NCBI GenBank assembly: GCA_021826065.1
Contig: JAKADY010000007.1
Coordinates: forward strand, 1-64,000
Reading direction: 5' to 3'
Length of the DNA: 64,000 bases
DNA from: Pseudomonadota bacterium
GTDB lineage: Bacteria > Pseudomonadota > Gammaproteobacteria > Burkholderiales > Thiobacillaceae
The position numbers were made by a program, and so were the translations under genes. Below the pieces are notes generated by a model. It had not been told where the DNA came from and made no database searches. It saw only the letters and a program-made list of their open reading frames with translations. Positions 48,138-57,639 of the stretch are shown here, piece by piece. Positions within the stretch are counted from its first letter, which is position 1. Every line of letters begins with the position of its first letter.

Positions 48138-48172
48138 GATGGCTCTCCTAGTTCATGAGCGCTTGACGTGTA

Positions 48173-48880
48173 TCAGGGCAGGAAGGCCGGGCTGACGAAG
48201 ACCAGGCCCACGGTGAAGAGACGGTCGGACCAGCGGCCCCAGGCGCTGCCCACGCTGGCATCGAGCTGGACGTGACCGGGCAGCCATTCATGGCGCATCC
48301 CCAGCTGCCAGTGGGGCCGCTCACCCGAGGTGCCATAGGTCTCCATCGAGGCGCGCTTGGCGGCCGCCACCTCGGCGTCATAGGCCAGGCTCCAAGTGGC
48401 CCGGGTACGGTGACGGCCGTCCGCGTGGGCACGCAGCACGCCGAGGTTCAGGTGCAACACCCCCGCCTCGCCGTCGAGCGGGACGCTGGCGATCCCGTTC
48501 AGGTAGCCATCGCGCACGTCCGTGCGGTGCGTGCGGCTGCCACCCACCGCGAGGGCAAGACCTATCTGGCGCGCGTCCGTGTCGCGCAACATCTGCTTGA
48601 TCTGCCAGCGGCGCAGGTTAAGCCGCTCGCCCCCCTGTGGATGCAGGCGGGCAAAGGCGAAGGCGAATTCGGTGCTGCCGAATGGGTTGCAGCCGGGATT
48701 GGCCCAGACGGCGTGCGCGTCGCGCCCATGCTCGGTCCACATCTCGAGTTGGCAGGCGCCGACGGCGACGATGGCGGCGTCATCGGTGGCCAGCGGACGG
48801 CCGGCCTGGGCAGGCAGCGCCAGGCTGGCGCAGACCGCCACTGCGAGGGCGCGCTCGGTGCTGAGGGTATGGATCGACAT
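48173..48880 (-). CDS. Exported, probably outer-membrane beta-barrel protein of unknown function
   Basis: The 235-residue protein starts MSIHTLSTERALAVAVCASL, ending its signal peptide at about ALPAQAG. AAGGAG lies 7 nt before ATG 48880. The mature part has alternating-residue strands typical of small barrels (RTHRTDVRDGYLNG, GVLHLNLGVLRAHADG, RATWSLAYDAEVAA, HWQLGMRHEWLPGHVQLDAS) and ends LFTVGLVFVSPAFLP. The N-terminal PLATDDAAIVAVGACQLEMW resembles proteins annotated as putative transporters of the MetA-like barrel group. It is the first gene after the leader and may help cation entry, which is inference from position only. Confidence 0.65.
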   Translation of the reverse strand: MSIHTLSTERALAVAVCASLALPAQAGRPLATDDAAIVAVGACQLEMWTEHGRDAHAVWANPGCNPFGSTEFAFAFARLHPQGGERLNLRRWQIKQMLRDTDARQIGLALAVGGSRTHRTDVRDGYLNGIASVPLDGEAGVLHLNLGVLRAHADGRHRTRATWSLAYDAEVAAAKRASMETYGTSGERPHWQLGMRHEWLPGHVQLDASVGSAWGRWSDRLFTVGLVFVSPAFLP

Positions 48881-48925
48881 GGGCATGCTCCTTGTTCGGC
48901 CGGGACGGGGCATGCCCGAACGGGG

Positions 48926-49024
48926 CTAGACCGTCGCGCGCTGACCCCGGCACCTGATGGCCGGCTGGGGTTGAAGACGAGACGTCAGGCTGGCGTACCA
49001 GCAGGGTTCAGTGTCGGGGTCCAT
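48926..49024 (-). CDS. Short leader ORF upstream of the mgt operon (MgtL-like candidate)
   Basis: The frame of 32 codons starts at ATG 49024, 6 nt after GAGGGAGG, one of the best ribosome sites in the region. The peptide begins MDPDTEPCWYASL. Acidic-Pro repeats at the start (D-P-D-T-E-P) resemble enterobacterial MgtL (MEPDPTPLP...), where such residues destabilise the ribosome at low Mg2+ and switch mgtA on. It ends 45 nt before the outer-membrane-like gene. The role is inferred from position, length and N-terminus. No such function has been shown for this sequence. Confidence 0.5.
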   Translation of the reverse strand: MDPDTEPCWYASLTSRLQPQPAIRCRGQRATV

Positions 49025-49383
49025 GACGGCCTCCCTCAGGTTGCACACACACCCGACCGGGGTCGGGCACCTAGACGCGTTCTCGCGTGGCGCCATCCAG
49101 GTTCGGACGGCCTCGCGCGAGGAGGCGCAGCCACCTGCGTCTGGCCGGGGTGACCGGCCTTATGCACGCAACACGCCGACACAGTCCACCGGGGGCTTGT
49201 GTCAGCGATTTCGGTCAGGTATTGGGGATATGCTCAGCCGTCTGGCTGGCGCTCACCGCCACCTGCCTTGCAGCTTCCGAGCAAGGCAGCGGCGGCTGGA
49301 AGACGCGGCTACCTCGCTCCGTATGGGTCGAAGGGGTCTCGACCAGGGCTTGGTCTCAATGCAGTCGGTTCAGTGGAACGAGA
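49025..49383 (-). promoter_or_regulatory. Long structured 5' leader of the mgt unit
   Basis: About 360 nt separate the predicted start of transcription from the short ORF. No other gene is evident on either strand here. Strong hairpins on the transcript include CTGCCTTGC/GCAAGGCAG (49289-49263), CTGACACA with TGTGTCGG (49204 to about 49178), a CG-rich stem near 49115 and CCCGACC/GGTCGGG (49067-49052) just upstream of the leader ORF. A known riboswitch class was not recognised. Confidence 0.4.
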
Positions 49384-49389
49384 TTGCGA

Positions 49390-49417
49390 ATGATAGCCTC
49401 CGGGTCAGCAGAGTCAA
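49390..49417 (-). promoter_or_regulatory. Sigma-70-like promoter for the mgt unit
   Basis: On the minus strand TTGACT (49417-49412), a 16-nt spacer and TATCAT (49395-49390) match 5/6 each. The predicted start near 49383 points into the long leader. The remaining 49418-49591 bases up to surE hold no clear feature. Confidence 0.55.
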
Positions 49418-49591
49418 CCCGCTCGTCCTCATGCCGACCGGCGCTGAGATGCGTCCGGGGGTTCAAAGGCGGAGGGCGTTCGATTAACATAGCCACACTC
49501 CAAAGCTCCATGCTCAGGGCGCCCTTGCGGTCCGGCCGATACCCGCCTGGCTGTGTGGCTTGCCCGCGACGTGATCCGCAATCCCCGGCCC

Positions 49592-50338
49592 ATGCGCATC
49601 CTGCTCAGCAACGACGACGGCTATTTCGCGCCTGGCCTGGCCACGCTCGCCGCCACGCTGTCGGCCCAGGGACACGAGGTGACGGTCGTCGCCCCTGAAC
49701 GCGACCGCAGCGGGGCGAGCAACTCGCTCACCCTGGACCGTCCGCTCACGGTGCGGCGCTCGCCCAACGGTTTCTTTCACGTCAACGGCACGCCGACCGA
49801 TTGCGTGCACCTGGCCGTGACCGGGCTTTTGCCACAACTGCCGGAGATGGTGATCTCCGGCATCAACCATGGCGCCAACATGGGCGACGACACCATCTAC
49901 TCGGGCACGGTGGCGGCGGCCACCGAGGGGTTCTTGCTCGGCATCCCGGCCATGGCGGTGTCGCTCGCCAACGTGCAGGAAGAGAACTTCCAGAGCGCGG
50001 CCGATTTCGTCGCCGGCCTGGTGCGGCGTTTTGCCGAGCGGCCGATTCGCGAATCGCTGCTGCTCAACATCAACGTGCCCGATGTCCCGCCGGAGGCCCT
50101 GCAAGGGGTCGAGGTCACCCGGCTGGGGCGCCGGCACAAGGCCCAGGACGTGGTCAAGACCATCAACCCGCGCAATCAGGTGATGTATTGGGTGGGGGCG
50201 GCCGGGGAGGCCGCTGACGCCGGCCCGGGCACGGACTTTCACGCGGTGGCGAACAACCGCATCTCCATCACGCCGCTGCAGATCGATCTGACGCGCTACC
50301 CGCAGATGGGGTTGATCGAGGACTGGCTGGCATCGTGA
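49592..50338 (+). CDS. surE: 5'/3'-nucleotidase SurE
   Basis: This stationary-phase survival nucleotidase has 248 residues from ATG 49592, starting [15 protein letters not shown] with metal-binding Asp8 and Asp9. [11 protein letters not shown] and [22 protein letters not shown] are also present. The upstream ribosome site is weak. It heads the conserved surE-pcm-nlpD-rpoS cluster and overlaps pcm by 4 nt. Confidence 0.96.
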   Translation: MRILLSNDDGYFAPGLATLAATLSAQGHEVTVVAPERDRSGASNSLTLDRPLTVRRSPNGFFHVNGTPTDCVHLAVTGLLPQLPEMVISGINHGANMGDDTIYSGTVAAATEGFLLGIPAMAVSLANVQEENFQSAADFVAGLVRRFAERPIRESLLLNINVPDVPPEALQGVEVTRLGRRHKAQDVVKTINPRNQVMYWVGAAGEAADAGPGTDFHAVANNRISITPLQIDLTRYPQMGLIEDWLAS

Positions 50339-50991
50339 CGGACGCCAACGGCATCGGCATGACCTCGCAGCGCACGCGGGCGCGCATGGTCGAGCGGCTG
50401 CGCGAAGAGGGCATCAAGGACCCCATGGTGCTCGCCGCCATGAACGAGATCCCGCGTCACCTGTTCGTGCAGGAAGGGCTGCAGAGCCGGGCCTACGAGG
50501 ACACCCCACTGCCAATCGGCGAGGGTCAGACCATCTCCAGCCCCTATACCGTCGCGCGCAGCTGTGAGCTCGCCTGCCAGGGCCGGGTCCTGGACAAGGT
50601 GCTGGAGATCGGCGGCGGCTGCGGCTATCAGGCGGCGGTGCTGTCGCGTCTGGCGAAAAAGGTGATCAGCCTGGAACGCATCGCCAAGCTGGTGGGCACG
50701 GCGCGCAACAACCTCGACCGCCTGCGCATCCGCAACGTGCTGGTCAAGGTGGCCGACGGCAGCCGCGGCTACCCGCGCGAGGCGCCCTACGACGCCATCA
50801 TCGTCGCCGCTGCCATGCCCTTCATCCCGCCCGAGCTCACGGCCCAGCTCAAGCCGGGTGGGCGTCTGGTGGTGCCGGTGGGCCTGGGCGAGGATCAGCG
50901 TCTGACCCTGGTCGAAAAGCGTGAGGAAGGGTTGGTGGAGCAGGCGCTGGAGACGGTGAAATTCGTCCCCCTGGTCTCGGGCGTCGCCTGA
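50335..50991 (+). CDS. pcm: Protein-L-isoaspartate O-methyltransferase
   Basis: The enzyme repairs isoaspartyl residues with SAM. It has 218 residues, with [35 protein letters not shown] and the SAM loop [19 protein letters not shown]. The usual GxGSGYQ is here GGGCGYQ. GTG 50335 couples it to surE. ATG 50359 (MTSQRT) is an alternative start. Confidence 0.95.
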   Translation: MTDANGIGMTSQRTRARMVERLREEGIKDPMVLAAMNEIPRHLFVQEGLQSRAYEDTPLPIGEGQTISSPYTVARSCELACQGRVLDKVLEIGGGCGYQAAVLSRLAKKVISLERIAKLVGTARNNLDRLRIRNVLVKVADGSRGYPREAPYDAIIVAAAMPFIPPELTAQLKPGGRLVVPVGLGEDQRLTLVEKREEGLVEQALETVKFVPLVSGVA

Positions 50992-51030
50992 ACCCACAGC
51001 CAAGCCCGGGTAGCCACACCCATCCCCCTC

Positions 51031-51711
51031 ATGTGGACCAGCCGACGCGCGCGTCTCCCGTGGCCGGCTGTTTTCCTGACCGCTGTCTTCCTGGCCGGCT
51101 GTGCCAATACGCCGCAGCCGGCCCCCGTCGTGACGCGAAGTGACGCACCCGTCGCCGCCAGTCCACCCAGCTATCATGTGGTCCGAGCCGGGGAGAACCT
51201 GTATCGCATTGCGCTCGAGCGCGGCCTCGATTACCGTGATCTGGCGCGCTGGAACGATCTCAAGGACCCCGACCGGCTGCCGGCCGGCACCCGCCTGCGC
51301 CTGCAGCCGCCTGCGCCGGAGGCCGCCCCAGAGCCCACGGCGGCACCCCTGCGCTGGGCCTGGCCGGTACAGGGCAGGGTGATCGCCGATTTCGACCCGG
51401 CGCGCGGGCGCAAGGGCCTGCGCATCGCCGCCCCTTACGGCAGCCCGGTACGGGCCGCTGCCGACGGGCAGGTGGTCTACACGGGACAGGCGCTGCGCGG
51501 CTACGGTAAACTGACCATCATTCGTCACAGTCCGGCGCTATTGTCCGCCTACGCGCACCAGGCCAGGATCGACGTCCGCGAGGGCGAGCGTGTCGTCCTC
51601 GGCCAGACGATCGGTGCGGTGGGCGACAGCGATGCCGAACGGGCGATGCTGCATTTCGAGATCCGGGAATACGGCAGACCGGTGAACCCCAAGAACTACC
51701 TGCCGGGTTGA
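51031..51711 (+). CDS. nlpD: NlpD-like lipoprotein: LysM plus LytM (M23) domain
   Basis: The 226-residue lipoprotein has a signal peptide with lipobox FLAGC (Cys24). A LysM domain spans about 46-92 (YHVVRAGENLYRIALERGLD), and the LytM domain about 115-225. The first zinc ligands are not conserved (KGLRIAAPYG instead of HxGxD), as in E. coli NlpD, so it should activate amidases (AmiC) during division rather than cut peptidoglycan. It lies 18 nt upstream of rpoS. Confidence 0.93.
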   Translation: MWTSRRARLPWPAVFLTAVFLAGCANTPQPAPVVTRSDAPVAASPPSYHVVRAGENLYRIALERGLDYRDLARWNDLKDPDRLPAGTRLRLQPPAPEAAPEPTAAPLRWAWPVQGRVIADFDPARGRKGLRIAAPYGSPVRAAADGQVVYTGQALRGYGKLTIIRHSPALLSAYAHQARIDVREGERVVLGQTIGAVGDSDAERAMLHFEIREYGRPVNPKNYLPG

Positions 51712-51729
51712 TTCGAGGAGCCGCGTGAC

Positions 51730-52662
51730 GTGGAAGACAACGAGCTCGAACCGAACATGGAGCCCCCGATCGAGGAGCTGCTGGACGAGGAGCCTGCCCA
51801 GAACGCAGCCGAGACGGATCATGTCTACGACGAACTGCACGACGTCACCCAGCTCTACCTCAACGAGATCGGCCGTGAGAGCCTGCTCACCCCCGAGCAG
51901 GAAAAGGAGCTCGCCCGCCGCATGCGCCAGGGCGACTTCGAGGCGCGGCAGCAGATGATCCAGCACAACCTGCGCCTGGTGGTGAACATCGCCAAGCACT
52001 ACATCAACCGCGGGCTGTCGCTGCTGGACCTGATCGAGGAGGGCAACCTCGGCCTCATGCATGCCCTGGAGAAGTTCGAGCCGGAGCGCGGTTTCCGCTT
52101 CTCCACCTATGCTACCTGGTGGATCCGGCAGAATATCGAGCGGGCAATCATGAACCAGTCGCGCACCATACGCCTGCCGGTGCACGTGATCAAAGAGCTC
52201 AACGTCTACCTGCGCGCCCAGCGCCACCTGGAGATGCACGGCGTGACCGATGCCGGGCCCGAGGAGATCGCGCACCTGACCGGGCGGCCGGTCGATGAGG
52301 TGCGGCGGGTGCTGCAACTGAACGACCGTGTGGCCTCGCTCGACGCGCCGCTAGAGATCGACCCCTCGCTCTCGATCGGCGAGGCCATCGCCGATGAGAA
52401 CTCCGAGCTCCCGGAGCAGATGTTGCAGGCGGCCGAGATCGAACACTATGTCCATGAATGGCTGGAGGAGCTGTCGGACAAACACCGCTGGGTGATCGAG
52501 CGGCGTTTCGGCCTCAACGGCCAGGACGTGGCCACCCTGGAGGAACTCGCCGAACACCTGGGTGTGACGCGTGAGCGGGTGCGGCAGATCCAGCTCGAGG
52601 CCCTGCACACCCTGCGCCGCATCTTGCGGCGCAAGGGCTTGTCCAAGGACGGGCTGCTCTGA
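51730..52662 (+). CDS. rpoS: RNA polymerase sigma factor RpoS (sigma-38)
   Basis: The general stress/stationary-phase sigma factor has 310 residues from GTG 51730. Regions are 1.2 (DVTQLYLNEIGRESLLTPEQ), 2 (NLRLVVNIAKHYINRGLSLLDLIEEGNLGLMHALEKFEPERGFRFSTYATWWIRQ in consecutive blocks), 3 and 4.2 (LEELAEHLGVTRERVRQIQLEAL). The N-terminus is acidic (EPNMEPPIEELLDEEP). In related bacteria a promoter in nlpD drives it. Confidence 0.95.
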   Translation: MEDNELEPNMEPPIEELLDEEPAQNAAETDHVYDELHDVTQLYLNEIGRESLLTPEQEKELARRMRQGDFEARQQMIQHNLRLVVNIAKHYINRGLSLLDLIEEGNLGLMHALEKFEPERGFRFSTYATWWIRQNIERAIMNQSRTIRLPVHVIKELNVYLRAQRHLEMHGVTDAGPEEIAHLTGRPVDEVRRVLQLNDRVASLDAPLEIDPSLSIGEAIADENSELPEQMLQAAEIEHYVHEWLEELSDKHRWVIERRFGLNGQDVATLEELAEHLGVTRERVRQIQLEALHTLRRILRRKGLSKDGLL

Positions 52663-52753
52663 TCTTAAAGCGGTGGACTGAGGACAGAGGGCTGAAGTTG
52701 GGGGAGTGGCGCTAGACTGCGGCCAGCGCTATCGGGCGGCCTTGGATGGACGA

Positions 52754-53365
52754 TCAGGCCGGCGGGGGCGCCGAGTCGCGGAAGGACGGGCGCTGCATCA
52801 GGCGCTCATGCAGGGCGGAGAGGTTGGGGTGGCGCCGCCGCCAGTCGATCTCGGGAAAGCGGAACTCCAGATAGCCCAGGGCGCAGCCGGTGGCGATGTC
52901 CGAGAGGTTGAAGAACTCGCCGGTGCACCACTCCTGATCGCCCAGGTCCTCGCTCATCATCTCCAAGGCCGCGTCGATCTTGCCCAGTTGCCGTTCGATC
53001 CAGGCCTGGCTTTGCTGCTCGGCCGGACGCTTGCGTTCCAGGAAGACGGTGGCGGCCGCCTCGCAAACGCCGTCGGCAAGGGCCTCCCAGCGTTTGACCA
53101 GGATGCGGGGGCGCGGCTCGCGCGGCAGCAGATGGCCCACGGGGCTCACGCTGTCGAGATATTCGACGATCACGCGCGAATCGAACAAGGTCTTGCCGTC
53201 CTCCAGCACCCATACCGGCACCTTGCCCAGCGGGTTGTACTGCGGCACGCGGGTGTCCTCATTCCAAGGGATGTCCACCACCAGGTCGTAGTCGATGTGT
53301 TTTTCGGCGGCGACGACCCTGACCTTGCGGGCGAAGGGGCTGGTCAGGGAGGCGATCAGCTTCAT
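52754..53365 (-). CDS. Glutathione S-transferase family protein
   Basis: The 203-residue protein has an N-terminal thioredoxin-fold GST domain starting MKLIASLTSPFARKVRVVAA, with NPLGKVPVWVLEDG and LFDSRVIVEYLD (glutathione loop), and an all-helical C-domain (NLSDIATGCALGYLEFRFPEIDW). The Ser in TSPFARKV is the likely catalytic residue. Substrate is unknown. ATG 53365 was chosen over the upstream 53401. Confidence 0.9.
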   Translation of the reverse strand: MKLIASLTSPFARKVRVVAAEKHIDYDLVVDIPWNEDTRVPQYNPLGKVPVWVLEDGKTLFDSRVIVEYLDSVSPVGHLLPREPRPRILVKRWEALADGVCEAAATVFLERKRPAEQQSQAWIERQLGKIDAALEMMSEDLGDQEWCTGEFFNLSDIATGCALGYLEFRFPEIDWRRRHPNLSALHERLMQRPSFRDSAPPPA

Positions 53366-53457
53366 GCGCTGACTGCCGGCATTGGTCGGGCGTATGGCCA
53401 TAGCGGAGGCATTCGTTGTTGTGCGTCGGACCCGCTATTTTACCCTGCCATCGCCGC

Positions 53458-54864
53458 TTATGTGCCCGGCAGGAGCGGCCAGGCCTGCGCGAGGCGGCGC
53501 AGGGTCTCCTCCCGGCCCAGCAGTGCCAGCGTCACGTCGAGCGATGGGGTCTGCGCGGTGCCAAACAGCAGCAAGCGCAGCGGGATGCCGATCTGCCCCA
53601 GCTTGAGGCCATGCGCCTTGGCGCAGTCCTTCAGGGCCTGATTGAGGCTCTCGGGCGACCAGGCGACGGTGGCAAGGGTGGTGCGCAGCGCGGTCAGTGC
53701 GGGCACAGTGGCCGCGTCCAGTTTCTCCCGCAGGGCCTCAGCGGTAGGCAGGCTCTGGCGGAAGAAGATGTGGGCGGCATCGGCCAGCTCCTCGATGGTG
53801 GCGGCCCGGTCCTTGAGCAGGCCCATGAGGGCGGTGAGGTCGGGTCCGCCGTCGGGGACGATGCCCTGACGCGCGAGAAAGGGTCTGACCAGCTCGGCCA
53901 GGCGGGCAGCGTCGGCCTCCTTGATGTACTGCTGATTGAGCCAGGTAAGCTTGGCGGCGTCGAAGCGGGCGGCCGCGTGGCTCACATCGGCCACGTCGAA
54001 CCACTGGATGAACTCCTGTACGCTGAACTTCTCCGCGTCCCCATGCCCCCAGCCCAGCCGCGCCAGGTAGTTGAGCAAGGCCTCGGGGAGATAGCCGTCC
54101 TCGCGGTACTGCAGCACGGAGACCGCCCCGTGCCGTTTCGACAGGCGCTCGCCGTCGTGGCCGAGGATCATCGGCACATGGGCGTAGACCGGGATGGGGG
54201 CCCCCAGCGCCTTCAGGATGTTGATCTGGCGGGGGGTGTTGTTGACGTGGTCGTCGCCGCGGATCACGTGGGTGATGCCCATGTCCCAGTCGTCCACGAC
54301 CACCCCGAAGTTGTAGGTGGGGATGCCGTCGGCGCGCATGAGCACGAGGTCGTCGAGCTCGGCGTTGGCCACCGTGACGTGGCCCTTGATGAGGTCATGG
54401 AAGGTGATCTCGCCCTCGGTTGGGTTGCGGAAGCGGATCACCGGGGTCACGCCGGGGGGGGGTGCCGGCAGTTGCTTGCCCGGCTCCGGGCGCCAGCGGC
54501 CGTCATAGCGGGGCTTCTCGCCGCGTGCGCGCTGCGCCTCGCGCATGGCCTCCAGCTCCTCGCGGCTGGCGTAACAGTAATAGGCCCAACCCGTCTCGAT
54601 CAGCCGCTGGGCGATCTCGCGGTAGCGCTCCAGGCGCTGCATCTGGTAGTAGGGGCCCTCGTCCCAGTCCAGCCCCAACCACTTGAGTCCCTCCAGGATG
54701 GCCTGCTCGGATTCCAGGGTGGAGCGCTCCTGGTCGGTGTCCTCGATGCGCAGGATGAACTGCCCGCCGTGCTTACGGGCATAAGCCCAGGAGAACAGCG
54801 CGGTGCGGGCACCGCCGATGTGCAGATAGCCGGTGGGGGAGGGGGCGAAGCGGCTGCGGATCAT
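53458..54864 (-). CDS. gltX: Glutamyl-tRNA synthetase
   Basis: This class I synthetase has 468 residues. The HIGH-type motif is [20 protein letters not shown] (residues 6-25), the KMSKS-type loop is ERLSKRHGA near 241, and an all-helical anticodon-binding C-terminal domain follows. Length and the anticodon domain set it apart from the short GluQ enzymes. Confidence 0.96.
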   Translation of the reverse strand: MIRSRFAPSPTGYLHIGGARTALFSWAYARKHGGQFILRIEDTDQERSTLESEQAILEGLKWLGLDWDEGPYYQMQRLERYREIAQRLIETGWAYYCYASREELEAMREAQRARGEKPRYDGRWRPEPGKQLPAPPPGVTPVIRFRNPTEGEITFHDLIKGHVTVANAELDDLVLMRADGIPTYNFGVVVDDWDMGITHVIRGDDHVNNTPRQINILKALGAPIPVYAHVPMILGHDGERLSKRHGAVSVLQYREDGYLPEALLNYLARLGWGHGDAEKFSVQEFIQWFDVADVSHAAARFDAAKLTWLNQQYIKEADAARLAELVRPFLARQGIVPDGGPDLTALMGLLKDRAATIEELADAAHIFFRQSLPTAEALREKLDAATVPALTALRTTLATVAWSPESLNQALKDCAKAHGLKLGQIGIPLRLLLFGTAQTPSLDVTLALLGREETLRRLAQAWPLLPGT

Positions 54865-54929
54865 GCGCGGGCGTGTTAGGCAAAAATCCGAATTCTAAGG
54901 TATGGACGCAGCACTTGCCGAAAAAGGCT

Positions 54930-54958
54930 TTGACCCGTCCGCCACGGCTGGGTAGAAT
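54930..54958 (+). promoter_or_regulatory. Sigma-70 promoter for tRNA-Val(CAC)
   Basis: TTGACC (54930-54935), a 17-nt spacer and TAGAAT (54953-54958) lie upstream of the tRNA, leaving a leader of about 67 nt. Confidence 0.7.
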
Positions 54959-55031
54959 GCGCGCCTTGCCAGCATCGCACCGGTCACGCTGGCGCCGCCA
55001 GGCGCTGGACGATACCGATCGACCCGGATCA

Positions 55032-55106
55032 GGGCAGCTAGCTCAGCGGTAGAGCACCGCCTTCACACGGCGGGGGTCACAGGTTCGAACCCTGTGCTGC
55101 CCACCA
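55032..55106 (+). tRNA. tRNA-Val (anticodon CAC)
   Basis: This 75-nt cloverleaf has GGGCAGC pairing with GCTGCCC and CCA encoded. The anticodon stem CCGCC/GGCGG encloses TTCACAC giving CAC, and the T arm is ACAGG-TTCGAAC-CCTGT. It decodes GUG. Confidence 0.95.
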
Positions 55107-55161
55107 CAATCCCATCGCCAATCTGCGACCATCGGCACAGACCGGTTGATCGCCTGGCCCT

Positions 55162-55437
55162 TCAGGGCCGGCAGAAGACGTCCGTCTCGCGTGCCGCCAA
55201 CACGCCGGGAATGTCAGGGTGGCGGTTGAGCAGTTCGAGCACGCGATCGTACTCGGCATCCATCATGCGCCCGCTGAAGACGATGTGGATGAAGCCGTCC
55301 TCGTGCACCTTGTAGCTGACGTTGGTGATCCCCTCCGACTTCAGGATCCGGGGCAGCGCGGCCTCGGCCGGGGCCTTGCCGGCGGCGGCCGATAGCGTGG
55401 TGAAACCGATCGTAAGTGCCAGAATCCATTGCCGCAT
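55162..55437 (-). CDS. Small exported protein of unknown function
   Basis: The 91-residue protein starts MRQWILALTIGFTTLSAAAG, a signal peptide, with AGGAGG 6 nt upstream of ATG 55437. The mature part of about 70 residues is predicted alpha/beta (LPRILKSEGITNVSYKVHED, FIHIVFSGRMMDAEYDRVLE). One Cys lies near the C-terminus. No family was recognised. It is probably periplasmic. Confidence 0.7.
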   Translation of the reverse strand: MRQWILALTIGFTTLSAAAGKAPAEAALPRILKSEGITNVSYKVHEDGFIHIVFSGRMMDAEYDRVLELLNRHPDIPGVLAARETDVFCRP

Positions 55438-55522
55438 GATCGCCTCCTGTGCAGCCACTCAATGGCTTTGACTATGACGCACAGCGCATGTTTGCGGCAA
55501 GAGACGCTGTACCGGTACGAAT

Positions 55523-56710
55523 CTACAGGCCGCGGACGAACTGGGCGATGCGCCGGACCGCCGTGACGCACGGTTCCAGGCCATCGACCAGGGCGATGCG
55601 CACGAAGCCACGGCCCGGGTTCACGCCGCGCGCCTCGCGGGCGAGGTAGCTGCCGGGCAGGACGGTCACGTGCTGCTGGCGGTAGAGTTCGCGCGCGAAC
55701 TCGGTGTCATCCATGGGCACGCGCGCCCAGAGGTAGAAGCCGGCCTCGGGGATGTCGAATTCCAATACCCCCTTGAGCAGGGGTACGACCTGGTCGAACT
55801 TCTGCCGGTAGAGTCGGCGGTTCTCCCGCACATGGGCCTCGTCGGCCCAGGCAACGGTGGAGGCGGCCTGCACCGCCGGGTTCATGGCGCTGCCGTGGTA
55901 GGTGCGGTAGAGCAGGAACTTGGCGAGGATGTCGGCATCCCCGGCGACGAACCCGGAGCGCATGCCGGGGACGTTGGAACGCTTGGACAGGCTGTTGAAG
56001 ACCACCAGGCGGGAGAGGCTCCGGCCGAGCGCGCGGGCGGCGGCGAGCGCGCCCAGCGGTGGGTGCCCCTCGTCGAAATAGATCTCGGAATAGCACTCGT
56101 CGGCGGCGATGACGAAGTCGTGCCGATCGGCCAGCTCGAACAGCGTGCGCCATTCCTCCAGGGTCATCACCCGGCCGCTGGGATTGCCGGGGGAACAGAC
56201 GTAGATCAGCTGGCACCAGTCCCACACCTCCTCGGGGACGCGTTCGAGCTCCATCCGATAGCCGTTCTCGGGCAGGGTGTTGAGGAAATAGGGCTTGGCC
56301 CCGGACAGGATCGCCGCGCCCTCATAGATCTGGTAGAAGGGGTTGGGCGACAGGACCATCTTGTGATGCCGCGTCGGGTCCACCGCCGCCTGGGCGAAGG
56401 CGAAAAGGGCCTCGCGCGTGCCGTTGACCGGCAGGACCTCGCGTGCGGGGTCGAGCTCGACGCCGAAGCGTGCGCGCACCCAGGCGGCGATGGCTTCGCG
56501 CAACGCTGCCTGACCCTGGGTTGTGGGATAATGCGCGAGCCCATCGAGCCCCGCACACAAGGCCTCGCGGATGAAGGTCGGTGTCGCGTGTTTCGGCTCG
56601 CCGATGGACAGGTTGATCGCCGCGAGGTCCGGGTTGGGTGTGACCCCGGTCAGCAGATCCCGCAGTTTCTGGAAGGGATAGGGCTGCAGTTGGGCAAGTC
56701 GCGGATTCAC
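55523..56710 (-). CDS. dapC: Succinyldiaminopimelate transaminase
   Basis: This PLP enzyme of the lysine/diaminopimelate succinylase branch has 395 residues from GTG 56710 (MNPRLAQLQPYPFQKLRDLL, the family's usual start). It contains SIGEPKHATPTFI, VNGTREALFAFAQA, YVCSPGNPSGRVM, AADECYSEIYFD and the PLP lysine in NSLSKRSNVPGMRSGF near 242. A minus-strand TATAAT at 56743-56738 lies 28 nt upstream and is the likely -10, with no good -35. Confidence 0.93.
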   Translation of the reverse strand: MNPRLAQLQPYPFQKLRDLLTGVTPNPDLAAINLSIGEPKHATPTFIREALCAGLDGLAHYPTTQGQAALREAIAAWVRARFGVELDPAREVLPVNGTREALFAFAQAAVDPTRHHKMVLSPNPFYQIYEGAAILSGAKPYFLNTLPENGYRMELERVPEEVWDWCQLIYVCSPGNPSGRVMTLEEWRTLFELADRHDFVIAADECYSEIYFDEGHPPLGALAAARALGRSLSRLVVFNSLSKRSNVPGMRSGFVAGDADILAKFLLYRTYHGSAMNPAVQAASTVAWADEAHVRENRRLYRQKFDQVVPLLKGVLEFDIPEAGFYLWARVPMDDTEFARELYRQQHVTVLPGSYLAREARGVNPGRGFVRIALVDGLEPCVTAVRRIAQFVRGL

Positions 56711-56733
56711 GGTTCGGGTATCGGTCGCAAAAC

Positions 56734-57639
56734 GTGAATTATAACCCTGGCCCAACGGCCCCTCCCGCACACACCCTGCTCCCGGCCGGTGCCCTGTTGG
56801 TGGCGGCCTTCGTCTGGGGGGTGATCTGGTACCCCTACCGCCTGCTGGAGGCCGCCGGCGTGTCAGGCAGTCTGGCCACGCTGGCCACCTATGCCGTCGC
56901 CCTGGCCGTCTCGCTGCCTTTCTTCGTCAAGCAGACCCTGGCCTACCGTCACCGCTGGCGCGGTCTGCTGGCGGTGGCCCTGGCCTCCGGCTGGACCAAC
57001 CTGGCCTATGTCCTGGCCGTGCTGCACGGCGAGGTGATGCGGGTGATGCTGCTGTTCTATCTGGCGCCGCTGTGGACCGCGATCTTCGCCCGCCTGCTGC
57101 TGGGCGAGCGTCCCCACTTGCTGGGCTATCTGGTCATCGCCCTGGCGCTCACCGGGGCGGTGACCATGCTCTATCCGGGCGATGGCCGCCTGCCGCTGCC
57201 GGCCAATGCGGCGGAATGGCTGGGGCTGTCGGCCGGCCTCGGCTTTGCCCTGGCCAATGTCCTCTCGCGCCGTGTGGGCGACATCCCCGTCGGTGTGCGC
57301 AGCCTTTGGGTTTATGCCGGCGTGCTGGTGATCGCCGTCTTCCCGGTGCTAGGGGAGGGGGCCGCCCTGCCAGCGCTGAACGGGCTCGACGCCCTGGACT
57401 GGGGCCTGGTGGCGGCGATCGGACTGGCGCTCGTGCTGGCGACCCTCACCGTGCAATACGGGCTGGCGCACACCCCCGCCATGCGGGCCATCGTCATCCT
57501 GCTCACCGAGCTGCTGGCGGCGGGCCTGTCGAGCTGGTGGCTGGCCGGGGAGGTGATGGGGCTGCGCGATTGGATCGGCGGCGCCCTGATCGTCGGCGCC
57601 AGTCTGCTTTCAGGCAAGATGGAGCACAAGCATGGCTAG
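56734..57639 (+). CDS. EamA/DMT-family transporter
   Basis: The 301-residue membrane protein has about ten helices in two EamA repeats (LLVAAFVWGVIWYPYRLLEA; later AEWLGLSAGLGFALANVLSR and AIVILLTELLAAGLSSWWLA). Substrate is unknown. The GTG start at 56734 lies within the presumed dapC promoter; a slightly later start is possible. The 3' end overlaps the VOC gene by 8 nt. Confidence 0.88.
   Translation: MNYNPGPTAPPAHTLLPAGALLVAAFVWGVIWYPYRLLEAAGVSGSLATLATYAVALAVSLPFFVKQTLAYRHRWRGLLAVALASGWTNLAYVLAVLHGEVMRVMLLFYLAPLWTAIFARLLLGERPHLLGYLVIALALTGAVTMLYPGDGRLPLPANAAEWLGLSAGLGFALANVLSRRVGDIPVGVRSLWVYAGVLVIAVFPVLGEGAALPALNGLDALDWGLVAAIGLALVLATLTVQYGLAHTPAMRAIVILLTELLAAGLSSWWLAGEVMGLRDWIGGALIVGASLLSGKMEHKHG

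Noticed and set aside
47693-48139. Plus-strand 148-codon frame opposite the decayed mgt gene
   Set aside because: Arg/Gly-rich and without family features. The minus strand has better codon use and a strong ribosome site.
49011-49698. Plus-strand frames upstream of surE
   Set aside because: No ribosome site or motifs, and the region contains a good minus-strand promoter and leader hairpins. Conserved SurE sequence starts only at 49592.
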